In this document: one piece after another, positions 24,358 through 33,573 of the stretch
How the letters are laid out: each line of letters begins with the position of its first letter
Position numbering within the stretch: the stretch's first letter is position 1
Assembly (NCBI GenBank): GCA_028707175.1
Contig: JAQTUV010000002.1
Location: 310,001-374,000 of the forward strand
DNA length: 64,000 nt
DNA from: Sideroxydans sp.
Lineage (GTDB): Bacteria; Pseudomonadota; Gammaproteobacteria; Burkholderiales; Gallionellaceae
Direction: 5' to 3'
The notes under the pieces: generated by a model
Seen by the model: the letters and a program-made list of their open reading frames with translations, nothing else
Database searches by the model: none
Told to the model about the DNA's origin: nothing
Position numbers and translations under genes: made by a program

Positions 24358-26572
24358 ATTCGAGTGCCAGCCATTTGCTGCCGGCGCGTTTGAAATTCAC
24401 TTGTACGCGACCTTCCGTGCCACTGCCTTCGCTGCCCGTCACCACGCCCTCGCCGAACTTTTGATGGAACACGCGCTGACCGATGCGCCACATTGCACTT
24501 GGCGCAGGCGGCGCTTTCTCCATTGGCACGGCGTTGAATGCTTTGGTGTAACTGTTCGTTTCATAGCTGCTGGACTGAAACGATGGGCTGGCGCTGTAGC
24601 GCGGCGTGATCCAATGCAGCAGGCCTTCAGGCAATTCACGCATAAAGCTGGACACGCGACTGAAGTGCGTCTGCCCATGCAACATGCGACGTTGTGCGAA
24701 GGTGAGATACAAACGACGACGCGCTCGCGTGATCGCCACGTACATCAGTCGCCGCTCTTCGTCGAGATCGTTATTGTCGATACTGTTCTGGTGCGGGAAC
24801 AAGCTCTCTTCCAAGCCCGTGATGAACACGGTGTGGAACTCCAATCCCTTCGCCGCATGCACCGTCATCAGATGTAGCGCGTCATCACCTTCGCCCGCCT
24901 GATGTTCGCCCGATTCGAGCGAGGCATGGGTGAGGAATGCCGTGAGGCTGTCGTCCTCATTCTCATACACGAACAAAGTGGCGGAGTTGATGAGCTCGTT
25001 CATGTTCTCCAAACGCTCTTCCGCTTCACGACGTTTAGAGGCGACTGCTTTTTCACCTTCGTAATGCGCCACCAAGCCACTGTGGTGCAACACATGTTCC
25101 ATGATCTCTGGCAGCGGCAGACCCGCGATGCCACTGCGCAGTGATTCGATGAGCCCAACGAATGCAGTCACCTTGCCGCCCGCCCGCGCAGCGGCATCCC
25201 ATAGCGTCGTGTTGTTGATACGTGCCGATTCTTGCAACTGCTCGATGCTACGCGCACCGATGCCACGCGTGGGGAAGTTGATGATGCGCAACAAGGCGTT
25301 GTCGTCGTCCGTATTCTCCATCAAACGTAGATAGGCCAATGTGTGCTTGATCTCTTGCCGCTCGAAGAAGCGCAAGCCGCCATACACACGGTACGACAAC
25401 CCCGCCGATACCAGCGCATGTTCCAACACACGCGACTGTGCATTGGAGCGATACAGCAATGCCATCTCAGTCAGCTTCACCCCTTCGCGTTTGAGTTCTT
25501 GGATCTCCTCCACGATGAAACGCGCCTCATCCACATCGGTCTCTGCTTCATATACACGCAACTGCTCGCCACCATTCTCCGACGTCCACAGGTTCTTGCC
25601 GAGACGATTCTTGTTGTTGGCGATGAGCGCGTTAGCCGCATCGAGGATGTTGCCGTGCGAGCGATAGTTCTGCTCCAGCTTGATGACGTTCTCCACATGG
25701 AAGTCGCGCAGCAGCTCTTGCATGTTGCCCACGTTCGCACCACGGAAGGCATAGATGGATTGGTCATCGTCGCCCACGGCAAAAAGCGACGAAGTCGCGG
25801 CGTTTGCTCCCTCGCCCGCAAGCGGGAGAGGGTTGGGGTGAGGGCGTCTGCGATACTCACCCGCTCCCGCCAGCAGCTTCAACCAGCGATATTGCAGCGG
25901 GTTGGTATCTTGGAACTCATCCACGAGGATGTGTTTGAAGCGCTCCTGATAATGCTCGCGCAAAGCTTGATTGCGCGACAACAACTCATAACAGCGCAAT
26001 AACAACTCGGAGAAATCCACCACACCTTCGCGCTGACACTGCGCATCGTATTCGGCGAACACTTCCACCTTGCGTCGTGTGAACTGATCGTAGGCTTCAA
26101 CTTCGTGTGCGCGCAATCCTTGCTCTTTGCTGCCGCTGATGAAGTTCTGAATATCGCGCGGGATAAATTTTTCTGGATCAACATTCAGCGCTTTCATAAC
26201 ACGCTTGATGGCGGAGAGTTGATCTCCGCTATCCAGAATTTGAAAAGTCTGCGGCAGATTCGCCTCGCGGAAATGTGCGCGCAACAAACGATTACACAGT
26301 CCGTGGAACGTGCCTATCCACATGCTGTTGATGTTGACGGGAAGCATGCTCGACAAGCGCGTCTTCATCTCCTTCGCCGCCTTGTTGGTAAAGGTCACCG
26401 CCAAGATACTGTGAGGATTAGCTTGCCCCGTGCTGATGAGATAAGCGATGCGCGTGGTGAGCACGCGCGTCTTGCCGCTCCCCGCACCCGCCAATATCAG
26501 TGCAGATTGGGCAGGCAATTCGACGGCGGCTCGTTGTTCGGGATTAAGACCGGAAAGTAGGACAGGATTCAT
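24335..26572 (-). CDS. uvrD: UvrD/Rep-type DNA helicase with in-frame repeat insertion
   Basis: A 745-residue superfamily 1 helicase acting in mismatch and excision repair. All motifs are present: I AGAGSGKTRVLTTR, II VDEFQDTNPLQY, III VGDDDQSIYAFRGA, IV LEQNYRS, V MTVHAAKGLEF, VI RRLMYVAITRARRR. About 14 residues (HPNPLPLAGEG core) between motifs II and III come from a palindromic repeat at 25807-25846. The start at 26572 (MNPVLLSGLNPEQRAAV) fits the family; a longer frame to 26686 has no SD. The C-terminus ends in the usual Tudor-like GQRVFHQKFGEGVV segment. Confidence 0.93.
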   Translation of the reverse strand: MNPVLLSGLNPEQRAAVELPAQSALILAGAGSGKTRVLTTRIAYLISTGQANPHSILAVTFTNKAAKEMKTRLSSMLPVNINSMWIGTFHGLCNRLLRAHFREANLPQTFQILDSGDQLSAIKRVMKALNVDPEKFIPRDIQNFISGSKEQGLRAHEVEAYDQFTRRKVEVFAEYDAQCQREGVVDFSELLLRCYELLSRNQALREHYQERFKHILVDEFQDTNPLQYRWLKLLAGAGEYRRRPHPNPLPLAGEGANAATSSLFAVGDDDQSIYAFRGANVGNMQELLRDFHVENVIKLEQNYRSHGNILDAANALIANNKNRLGKNLWTSENGGEQLRVYEAETDVDEARFIVEEIQELKREGVKLTEMALLYRSNAQSRVLEHALVSAGLSYRVYGGLRFFERQEIKHTLAYLRLMENTDDDNALLRIINFPTRGIGARSIEQLQESARINNTTLWDAAARAGGKVTAFVGLIESLRSGIAGLPLPEIMEHVLHHSGLVAHYEGEKAVASKRREAEERLENMNELINSATLFVYENEDDSLTAFLTHASLESGEHQAGEGDDALHLMTVHAAKGLEFHTVFITGLEESLFPHQNSIDNNDLDEERRLMYVAITRARRRLYLTFAQRRMLHGQTHFSRVSSFMRELPEGLLHWITPRYSASPSFQSSSYETNSYTKAFNAVPMEKAPPAPSAMWRIGQRVFHQKFGEGVVTGSEGSGTEGRVQVNFKRAGSKWLALEYAKLEAL
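25807..25846. repeat. Palindromic repeat inside the helicase gene
   Basis: The element contains CCCTCGCCCGCAAGCGGGAG and a GGTTGGGGTGAGGGCG tail. Read on the coding strand it gives HPNPLPLAGEG, a translation product often met where this repeat family lies in coding DNA. It is in frame. Confidence 0.8.
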
Positions 26573-26753
26573 CTGCGGATTATCCCATAGGATGGGATTG
26601 AAACGATTTCCCATACAGAGCACAAGCATTACATTTTCAGCATATTCATCGATTAATTTGCTATCAGCTAATCGTATGTTATTCAAATCTGGAATAAACG
26701 GTGTACGCGGTATATTCTGCTGACTCGGCGCTTTTATATTTAGGAGTTACCTC

Positions 26754-27206
26754 ATGGAACTAATTCTTTGGCGACACGCAGAAGCGCATGACGGCTCTCC
26801 CGATATGGAGCGAGAATTAACGGGTAAAGGGAAAAAACAAGCCGACAAGATGGCGACTTTTTTACGCGCTCGATTGCCCGAGGATATTCGCATCCTTGTG
26901 AGTCCGGCTAGGCGAACTCAACAAACAGCACGCGCACTCACCCATGATTTCATTACCGAACCTGCGATTGCACCTGATGCATCGCCTCAAGATGTCCTGA
27001 AAGCAGCCAACTGGCCTCATGGGGTCGGCACGGTGCTTATCGTGGGGCATCAACCTACATTAGGACAGGTAGCCGCGTTGTTGTTGGCCAACTCTAAAAG
27101 TGGCTTTAGCGTTAAGAAAGGGGCTGTGTGGTGGTTCAGTGAGCACAGCAGCACTGGCGATTACCAAACCAATTTGCGCTTAGTCATCGCGCCGGACAAT
27201 CTGTAA
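26754..27206 (+). CDS. sixA: Phosphohistidine phosphatase SixA
   Basis: A 150-residue histidine-phosphatase-superfamily protein. The catalytic RHA motif is at residues 7-9 (LWRHAEAHDG), and the second Arg and His lie in VSPARRTQQTA and LIVGHQPTLGQVA. SixA removes phosphate from HPt domains or phosphotransferase proteins. The SD TAGGAG is five bases before the ATG. It is followed by the AMP phosphotransferase gene 19 bp later, probably the same operon. Confidence 0.9.
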   Translation: MELILWRHAEAHDGSPDMERELTGKGKKQADKMATFLRARLPEDIRILVSPARRTQQTARALTHDFITEPAIAPDASPQDVLKAANWPHGVGTVLIVGHQPTLGQVAALLLANSKSGFSVKKGAVWWFSEHSSTGDYQTNLRLVIAPDNL

Positions 27207-27225
27207 TTCTTTGAAGGAGTAGATC

Positions 27226-28722
27226 ATGTTTGAGTCTGCCGAGTTAGGTCACAAGATCGAGAAAGCACTCTACGAGAGGGAGGTGCCGAAATTACGGGAA
27301 GCATTGCTGAATGCGCAGTTCGATCTGGCGGAAAAAGCGACCTTCCCAGTCATCATTTTGATTGGTGGGGTGGATGGTGCAGGCAAGGGCGAGACAGTTA
27401 ATTTGCTTAACGAGTGGATGGATCCGCGCCATATTCAAGTTCATGCAACAGGCGAGATGTCGGATGAGGAGCGCGAACGTCCCGCAATGTGGCGTTTTTG
27501 GCGTGCTTTGCCCCCCAAGGGAAAGATCGGTGTGTTCTTTGGCTCTTGGTACACAGCGCCAATCGTGCAGCGCGTCCTCAAACATAGCGACAACGCAACA
27601 CTTAACCAACACATCGAGGAAATCAATCGCCTTGAAAAAATGCTCACGGATGATGGGGCATTGGTATTGAAATTTTGGTTCCACCTTTCAAAGGTGAATC
27701 AAAAGAAACGGCTGAAGACACTGGAAAAAGATCCCGATACTCGCTGGCGAGTCACCAAGCTTGATTGGAAGCGCTTTGAGCTGTACGACCGTTTTCGCAA
27801 GGTCTCCGAGCATACGCTGAGAGAAACCAGCACCGCAGAAGCTCCATGGATTGTCGTTGAGGGTAGCGATGCGAACTACCGTAGCCTGACGGTAGGCAAG
27901 ATATTGTTAGATGCTCTACGCAAGCGTATCGACGTCCCCGCCAAGAAAGCTCGTTCGAAAGCTGCGCCATTGCTAGCCTCCATTGATGGCTTGGATGTTT
28001 TGGACAGACTCGATATGTCGCAAAAGCTTGCGAAGAACAAGTTCGAATCTGAGTTAGAAAAATATCAAGGTAAGCTAAATCTCCTCACACGTGATGCCAG
28101 ATTTCGCAAAATTTCTGTCATTGCAGTATTTGAAGGCTCGGATGCGGGCGGCAAGGGAGGCGCAATTCGGCGCATCACTGGCGCACTGGATGCAAGACAC
28201 TATCGTATTGTTCCTGTTGCAGCGCCAACTGAAGAAGAGCGCGCTCAGCCTTATTTATGGCGCTTCTGGCGGCAAGTGCCACGTGTCGGTCGGTTCACGA
28301 TATTTGATCGCTCTTGGTATGGGCGTGTGTTGGTTGAACGTGTTGAACGATTCTGCTCGGAAGCAGATTGGATGCGCGCTTACAACGAAATCAACGATTT
28401 TGAGGAACAACTAACAGCGCACGGTGGTGTGGTTGTTAAATTTTGGCTAGCCATCACCAAAGAGGAACAATTACGTCGATTCAAAGCTCGCGAGAAGATA
28501 TCCTTCAAGCGTTTCAAGATCACGCCTGATGATTGGCGTAATCGTGAAAAGTGGGGAGACTACGAACGTGCGGTTTGCGACATGGTTGATCGAACCAGCA
28601 CCAGTCTAGCTCCGTGGACCTTGGTAGAAGCAAATGATAAGAATTTTGCGCGTATCAAGATACTCAAAACGCTATGTGAACGTATCGAAGCAGCCATGGA
28701 TAAAGTTAAATCAAACAAGTGA
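27226..28722 (+). CDS. pap: Polyphosphate:AMP phosphotransferase (two-domain PPK2)
   Basis: A 498-residue fusion of two PPK2 domains. The N-terminal domain has GGVDGAGKG (residues 47-55); the C-terminal one has EGSDAGGKGG near residue 300 and the lid EERAQPYLWRFWR. The double-domain form is the class that phosphorylates AMP to ADP using polyphosphate. In Acinetobacter PAP the C-terminal half is catalytic; the N-terminal copy here keeps its P-loop but has a changed lid. An AAGGAG SD precedes the ATG. Confidence 0.92.
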   Translation: MFESAELGHKIEKALYEREVPKLREALLNAQFDLAEKATFPVIILIGGVDGAGKGETVNLLNEWMDPRHIQVHATGEMSDEERERPAMWRFWRALPPKGKIGVFFGSWYTAPIVQRVLKHSDNATLNQHIEEINRLEKMLTDDGALVLKFWFHLSKVNQKKRLKTLEKDPDTRWRVTKLDWKRFELYDRFRKVSEHTLRETSTAEAPWIVVEGSDANYRSLTVGKILLDALRKRIDVPAKKARSKAAPLLASIDGLDVLDRLDMSQKLAKNKFESELEKYQGKLNLLTRDARFRKISVIAVFEGSDAGGKGGAIRRITGALDARHYRIVPVAAPTEEERAQPYLWRFWRQVPRVGRFTIFDRSWYGRVLVERVERFCSEADWMRAYNEINDFEEQLTAHGGVVVKFWLAITKEEQLRRFKAREKISFKRFKITPDDWRNREKWGDYERAVCDMVDRTSTSLAPWTLVEANDKNFARIKILKTLCERIEAAMDKVKSNK

Positions 28723-28770
28723 CGAACGACTAGCCCACCTATTGGGTTGGTGTTGGCAAATCTCGTCGCT

Positions 28771-29082
28771 TTATCGAGGCTTATTTTCCTGCACCAGAAC
28801 GTATGGCCTTGCCACAACAGCCCAAACGATGGCATCAGACTCATACCATGCCATCGCCTGTTCATCAGTGACTCGCCCAATTTTCCCTACTTGCATCCAC
28901 TCAGCCACTTGCTGTGCATTATCTTGAGAGATTTTCACAGCAACTTCGACTAAGTCGAGTTCTTGACTTACTGCTATCGCCACACCACTCGCAAAATAGC
29001 GCTGCAATTCTTTCCATGCAATTTGCGCAGTTTCTAAATTTACTTGAGCGCGAGAAAATTCTTCGGGAGTCATCGTGGTCAT
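28771..29082 (-). CDS. DUF2288 family protein
   Basis: A 103-residue protein with the DUF2288 pattern: LETAQIAWKELQRYFASGVAIAV, LDLVEVAVKISQDNA and a Trp-rich ending AIVWAVVARPYVLVQ. Function unknown. The first Met is used; a second Met three codons later is equally possible. It converges with the phosphotransferase gene upstream. Confidence 0.85.
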   Translation of the reverse strand: MTTMTPEEFSRAQVNLETAQIAWKELQRYFASGVAIAVSQELDLVEVAVKISQDNAQQVAEWMQVGKIGRVTDEQAMAWYESDAIVWAVVARPYVLVQENKPR

Positions 29083-29134
29083 ATATTTTCTAGATTTGGG
29101 CCCATGCTTTGGCCCATGAGCCCAACTTATATCT

Positions 29135-30200
<1,066 letters not shown>

Positions 30201-30206
30201 GTCTGC

Positions 30207-30309
30207 AAGTAGCGAAAGTTACTTCCCGTTTCTCCTCCCTGAGCGGGCGTCTTTACCCTGTAAAGACCCTTTGCCCCTAGTCATCCCCTTTGACTAGGGG
30301 TATTTTTTT
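30207..30309 (+). ncRNA. Candidate trans-acting small RNA with CUCCUCCC loop
   Basis: A 103-nt region between hemB (divergent) and DUF486 that holds four consecutive hairpins. Hairpin 1 is AAGTAGC-GAAA-GTTACTT with a GNRA tetraloop. Hairpin 2 is CCCG...CGGG whose 15-nt loop contains CTCCTCCC (30232-30239), complementary to Shine-Dalgarno sequences. Hairpin 3 is a perfect GTCTTTAC-CCT-GTAAAGAC. Hairpin 4 is a perfect 10-bp stem CCCCTAGTCA / TGACTAGGGG followed by TATTTTTTT, a strong terminator. The loop motif is the one found in the alphaproteobacterial CcsR / 'cuckoo' small RNAs. The RNA would act by base-pairing with ribosome binding sites. Confidence 0.7.
30274..30309 (+). terminator. Rho-independent terminator of the small RNA
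   Basis: A perfect 10-bp stem with a 7-nt loop (TCCCCTT) and a seven-T tail. It lies about 100 bp before the DUF486 gene, so it ends a separate short transcript rather than hemB, which reads the other way. Confidence 0.9.
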
Positions 30310-30405
30310 GCTTCTTGCTCCCACAATTTTGCACGTTCAAGCCTGTCGCAGAATGCTATTCTACTGCGCCTGTACTAGCTTCAACAGCCACACATTCGAA
30401 TCCGC

Positions 30406-30759
30406 ATGAACCTAATATCAAATCCAATACTGATCACCGTGCTGATGCTAGCCGTGTCTAATTTGTTTATGACATTCGCGTGGTACGGACATTTGAAGAA
30501 TCTGACTTCTTCACCTTGGTATATTGCAGCACTAGTCAGCTGGGGAATTGCGCTTTTCGAATATCTGTTGCAAGTACCCGCTAATCGGATCGGCTACACC
30601 GAGTTGAATCTTGGACAACTCAAAATTTTGCAAGAAGTCATTACCCTAACTATTTTTGTCCCTTTTGCAGTTATTTATATGAACCAACCGCTAAAGATGG
30701 ACTACCTTTATGCTGGTCTGTGCCTAATGGGTGCGGTGTATTTTATTTTTAGAGCCTAA
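30406..30759 (+). CDS. DMT-superfamily small membrane protein (DUF486)
   Basis: A 117-residue protein with four membrane helices and the DUF486 pattern: LMLAVSNLFMTFAWYGHLKN, then ALFEYLLQVPANRIGY and LKILQEVITL. It is related to small multidrug-resistance-type transporters but has no proven substrate. The stop is four bases before the mpl ATG. Confidence 0.88.
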   Translation: MNLISNPILITVLMLAVSNLFMTFAWYGHLKNLTSSPWYIAALVSWGIALFEYLLQVPANRIGYTELNLGQLKILQEVITLTIFVPFAVIYMNQPLKMDYLYAGLCLMGAVYFIFRA

Positions 30760-30763
30760 ACTA

Positions 30764-32113
30764 ATGAGCGAACTTAAACACATCCACATTCTCGGCATCT
30801 GCGGCACCTTCATGGGGGGCATCGCGGCTATCGCCAAACAAGCGGGATATCGTGTCACTGGCTGCGACGCCAACGTATATCCGCCCATGAGCACACAACT
30901 CGAAGCTCAGGGAATCGAACTAATTGAAGGTTTTGATGTGAGTCAGCTCGATCTTAACCCCGACGTGTTCGTTATCGGCAATGTCGTTTCACGCGGCAAT
31001 CCACTGATGGAAGAAATCCTCAATCGTAGCCTACCCTATGCCTCTGGCCCTCAATGGCTAGCAGACACGCTTTTGCGCGACAAGTGGGTTCTAGGGATAG
31101 CAGGTACTCACGGCAAGACCACCACATCCTCTATGCTGGCTTGGATTTTAGAATACGCTGGGCTGAACCCAGGCTTTCTAATTGGCGGTGTCCCACAAAA
31201 TTTCGACATCTCTGCACGCATCACTGAATCACCATTTTTCGTTATTGAAGCCGATGAATACGACACCGCCTTCTTCGACAAGCGCTCAAAATTTGTTCAT
31301 TACCACCCGCGCACCGCCATCCTCAACAATCTTGAGTTTGACCATGCCGACATCTTTGCGGACCTTGCCGCTATCGAGACACAATTCCATCACCTGGTAC
31401 GCACTGTTCCAGGTAACGGCTTAGTGTTAAGTAATGGACGGGAAGCGGCTTTAACGCGTGTCATAAAGCGTGGCTGCTGGACACCTGTGGAGTGCTTTGG
31501 AGTGAACGATGGCTGGAGTATTGACGAAGCCAACGTCGTCTCTCTACAAGGCCAAGTACAAGGAGCGCTGCAGTGGGACTTAATGGGCGAACACAATCGC
31601 ATGAACGCGCTCGCTGCACTTGCTGCTGCTCGTCATGCTGGCGTACCCATTGCTCAAGGGTTAGCTGCGCTTTCTGAATTCAAAAACGTAAAGCGTCGCA
31701 TGGAAGTTCGTGGCACAGTCAATGGCATCACGGTATATGACGATTTTGCCCATCATCCGACTGCCATCGACACTACAGTGGCAGGCTTGCGTCGTAAGGT
31801 TGGTTCAACACGAATCTTGGCTGTACTAGAGCCTCGTTCTAACACGATGAAACTTGGCGTAATGAAAGATGCGCTACCCACCAGCTTAAAAGATGCTGAC
31901 TTAGTTTTCTGTTACGCAGGCAATTTAGGCTGGGATGCACGAGGCGCACTTGCGCCGCTAGGGAACAAGCTAACCGTTAAAGATGATCTAAATGAACTCA
32001 TCGAATCCATTGCAAATGTAGCTCAATCTGGCGATCAGATTTTGGTTATGAGCAATGGCGGTTTTGGCGGTATTCACGAAAAGTTGTTAGAACGACTGCG
32101 ACGCAGCAAATAA
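30764..32113 (+). CDS. mpl: UDP-N-acetylmuramate:L-alanyl-gamma-D-glutamyl-meso-diaminopimelate ligase
   Basis: A 449-residue Mur-ligase-family enzyme that reattaches recycled murein tripeptide to UDP-MurNAc. The N-terminal Rossmann part begins HIHILGICGTFMGGIAAIAKQ, the ATP loop is GTHGKTTTSSM and the central EADEYDTAFFDKRSKF is characteristic of Mpl. The start at 30764 follows the family; the longer frame overlaps the DUF486 gene. SD is weak, and translation may be coupled to the gene four bases upstream. Confidence 0.94.
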   Translation: MSELKHIHILGICGTFMGGIAAIAKQAGYRVTGCDANVYPPMSTQLEAQGIELIEGFDVSQLDLNPDVFVIGNVVSRGNPLMEEILNRSLPYASGPQWLADTLLRDKWVLGIAGTHGKTTTSSMLAWILEYAGLNPGFLIGGVPQNFDISARITESPFFVIEADEYDTAFFDKRSKFVHYHPRTAILNNLEFDHADIFADLAAIETQFHHLVRTVPGNGLVLSNGREAALTRVIKRGCWTPVECFGVNDGWSIDEANVVSLQGQVQGALQWDLMGEHNRMNALAALAAARHAGVPIAQGLAALSEFKNVKRRMEVRGTVNGITVYDDFAHHPTAIDTTVAGLRRKVGSTRILAVLEPRSNTMKLGVMKDALPTSLKDADLVFCYAGNLGWDARGALAPLGNKLTVKDDLNELIESIANVAQSGDQILVMSNGGFGGIHEKLLERLRRSK

Positions 32114-32131
32114 ACTGCGCCGCAGCGCCAA

Positions 32132-32569
32132 TCAATCCTTGTCCTTACCTTCAACTTGCATATGCAATTTGGTGATGCAGTTCACCGTTTTTTTAGATTG
32201 ATGCGCAAACTGGTCTGACAAAATTTGTTCTGCAAGCACAGTGTTTCCTGCTTGATGTGCCTCAACTACTTTTGAAGCTTGATAGTGAAATTTAGCGTGC
32301 TCATCCATCAATTGCTGGAAAGTGCCGATGCCGCCAAAACGCTCTTTACCCGGCCCGTGAATCCACTTACCCAAAACACAGCGATTATCTACACAGATAG
32401 TGTGCGGCTCTAAATCCTCTTTAGAGCGTCCCGCCAAATAGTCGTTCAAACGCAACTTCCAAGACAAGTGTGCTTCAACTGCTTCATAAAAATTGATCTC
32501 GCGGCGAACTTCCTCTCGCGCCTCAAAACTCATACCAAATGCAGACTTTAGTGCTGAAATAAAACCCAT
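32132..32569 (-). CDS. Free-standing CZB (chemoreceptor zinc-binding) domain protein
   Basis: A 145-residue cytoplasmic protein made almost entirely of a CZB domain. The zinc ligands fit the family 3His/1Cys set: His34 (EAHLSWKLRL), Cys64 (DNRCVLGKWIHGPG), His91 and His95 (DEHAKFHYQ). CZB domains sense zinc or hypochlorite and usually regulate chemoreceptors or diguanylate cyclases in cis. A stand-alone form suggests action in trans; no chemotaxis gene is adjacent. Confidence 0.87.
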   Translation of the reverse strand: MGFISALKSAFGMSFEAREEVRREINFYEAVEAHLSWKLRLNDYLAGRSKEDLEPHTICVDNRCVLGKWIHGPGKERFGGIGTFQQLMDEHAKFHYQASKVVEAHQAGNTVLAEQILSDQFAHQSKKTVNCITKLHMQVEGKDKD

Positions 32570-33026
32570 GAATCGCTCCTATATTATTGTTTATTAGCAT
32601 TTGATGGCTTTGCTATCTGCCACCAATTTCATTAAGTATTCAGCTTCCCCTAGCTACACTCAATGTGTATGCATATTTTAGCAGTATTAATCACTTTCAT
32701 CATTTATTAATATTCCCCACCTTAAAACCGGTCAACGTTCGACCAAAACTGCCACTCAAATCACATCGACATTCTTTCCTCGAATCAAAATTCCCCCTTT
32801 ATCCAGCGCTGCCACTCCAAAAAATTGCCTATGGCGACCGGTGTTGGCCTAAAAATTCATTTGCTATTAGCTCCAATCCAGTACATAGTGCGCGCCGCGA
32901 TTCTCAAGTCTGTCGTTGTTGTCTGGTAAGTCTCCGTTCTACGGTAATTCCTTCCTTCATCTTCTCGCCGTCTTGATCATCGCCTTACACAGGGTTTTGC
33001 CCTATTTTTATTCAAGGAGATTCAAC
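32570..33026. other. Long leader region of the cold-shock operon
   Basis: 457 bases between the divergent CZB gene and the cold-shock gene. Long untranslated leaders that fold differently at low temperature are usual for cspA-type genes, and the C/T-rich, repeat-poor run from about 32890 to 33010 could be such a leader. No promoter can be assigned with confidence. No other gene is seen. Confidence 0.35.
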
Positions 33027-33230
33027 ATGGCACTAGGTACAGTTAAGTGGTTCAACGACGCTAAAGGTTTTGGCTTTATCACCCCAGCAAACGGCGGCGA
33101 CGATCTGTTCGCACATTTTTCAGCAATCCAAAGTTCGGGTTTCAAGACTCTGACTGAAGGTCAACAAGTCAGCTTCGACATCGTTGCCGGCCCTAAAGGT
33201 CAGCAAGCGTCGAACATTCAGGCTGCTTAA
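33027..33230 (+). CDS. Cold-shock domain protein (CspA family)
   Basis: A 67-residue single cold-shock domain. RNP1 KGFGFI and RNP2 LFAHF are intact in [21 protein letters not shown] and [10 protein letters not shown]. It binds single-stranded RNA/DNA as an RNA chaperone. The ATG at 33027 has AAGGAGA seven bases upstream; the longer frame is not supported. It is followed after three bases by infA, so the two are co-transcribed. Confidence 0.95.
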   Translation: MALGTVKWFNDAKGFGFITPANGGDDLFAHFSAIQSSGFKTLTEGQQVSFDIVAGPKGQQASNIQAA

Positions 33231-33233
33231 GAC

Positions 33234-33494
33234 ATGGCTAAGGAAGAACTTCTCGAGTTCAATGGCGTGGTGGATGAGGTCCTACCGGACTCTCGCTTCC
33301 GCGTCACGCTAGAGAACGGTCACCAACTGCTTGCCTATAGCGCAGGGAAGATGCAGAAGAACCATATCCGCATCATCGCTGGCGACAAGGTATCGTTGGA
33401 GATCTCGCCTTACGATTTAAGTAAGGGGCGTATCACGTTCCGTCACATTGAAGGTCGTGGTGCATCCGTCCCTCCTGTGAAACGTCGATTTTGA
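33234..33494 (+). CDS. infA: Translation initiation factor IF-1
   Basis: An 86-residue OB-fold factor. It shows the family segments [24 protein letters not shown] in outline and [21 protein letters not shown]. The extended C-terminus (about 14 residues beyond the usual end) is typical of the second betaproteobacterial infA copy, often coupled to a cold-shock gene. It probably supports translation in cold conditions together with the CSP gene three bases upstream. Confidence 0.93.
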   Translation: MAKEELLEFNGVVDEVLPDSRFRVTLENGHQLLAYSAGKMQKNHIRIIAGDKVSLEISPYDLSKGRITFRHIEGRGASVPPVKRRF

Positions 33495-33517
33495 TCTTGG
33501 TTTGATTCGTCAAAGCT

Positions 33518-33556
33518 AGAAAGCAAAAAGCCCGCATCGCGGGCTTTTTGCTTTCT
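33518..33556. terminator. Bidirectional terminator between infA and ppc
   Basis: An 18-bp perfect stem (AGAAAGCAAAAAGCCCGC / GCGGGCTTTTTGCTTTCT) with a three-base loop and T runs on both strands. It can end the cold-shock operon and ppc. Confidence 0.92.
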
Positions 33557-33573
33557 GCTATCGCGCACCTTGC

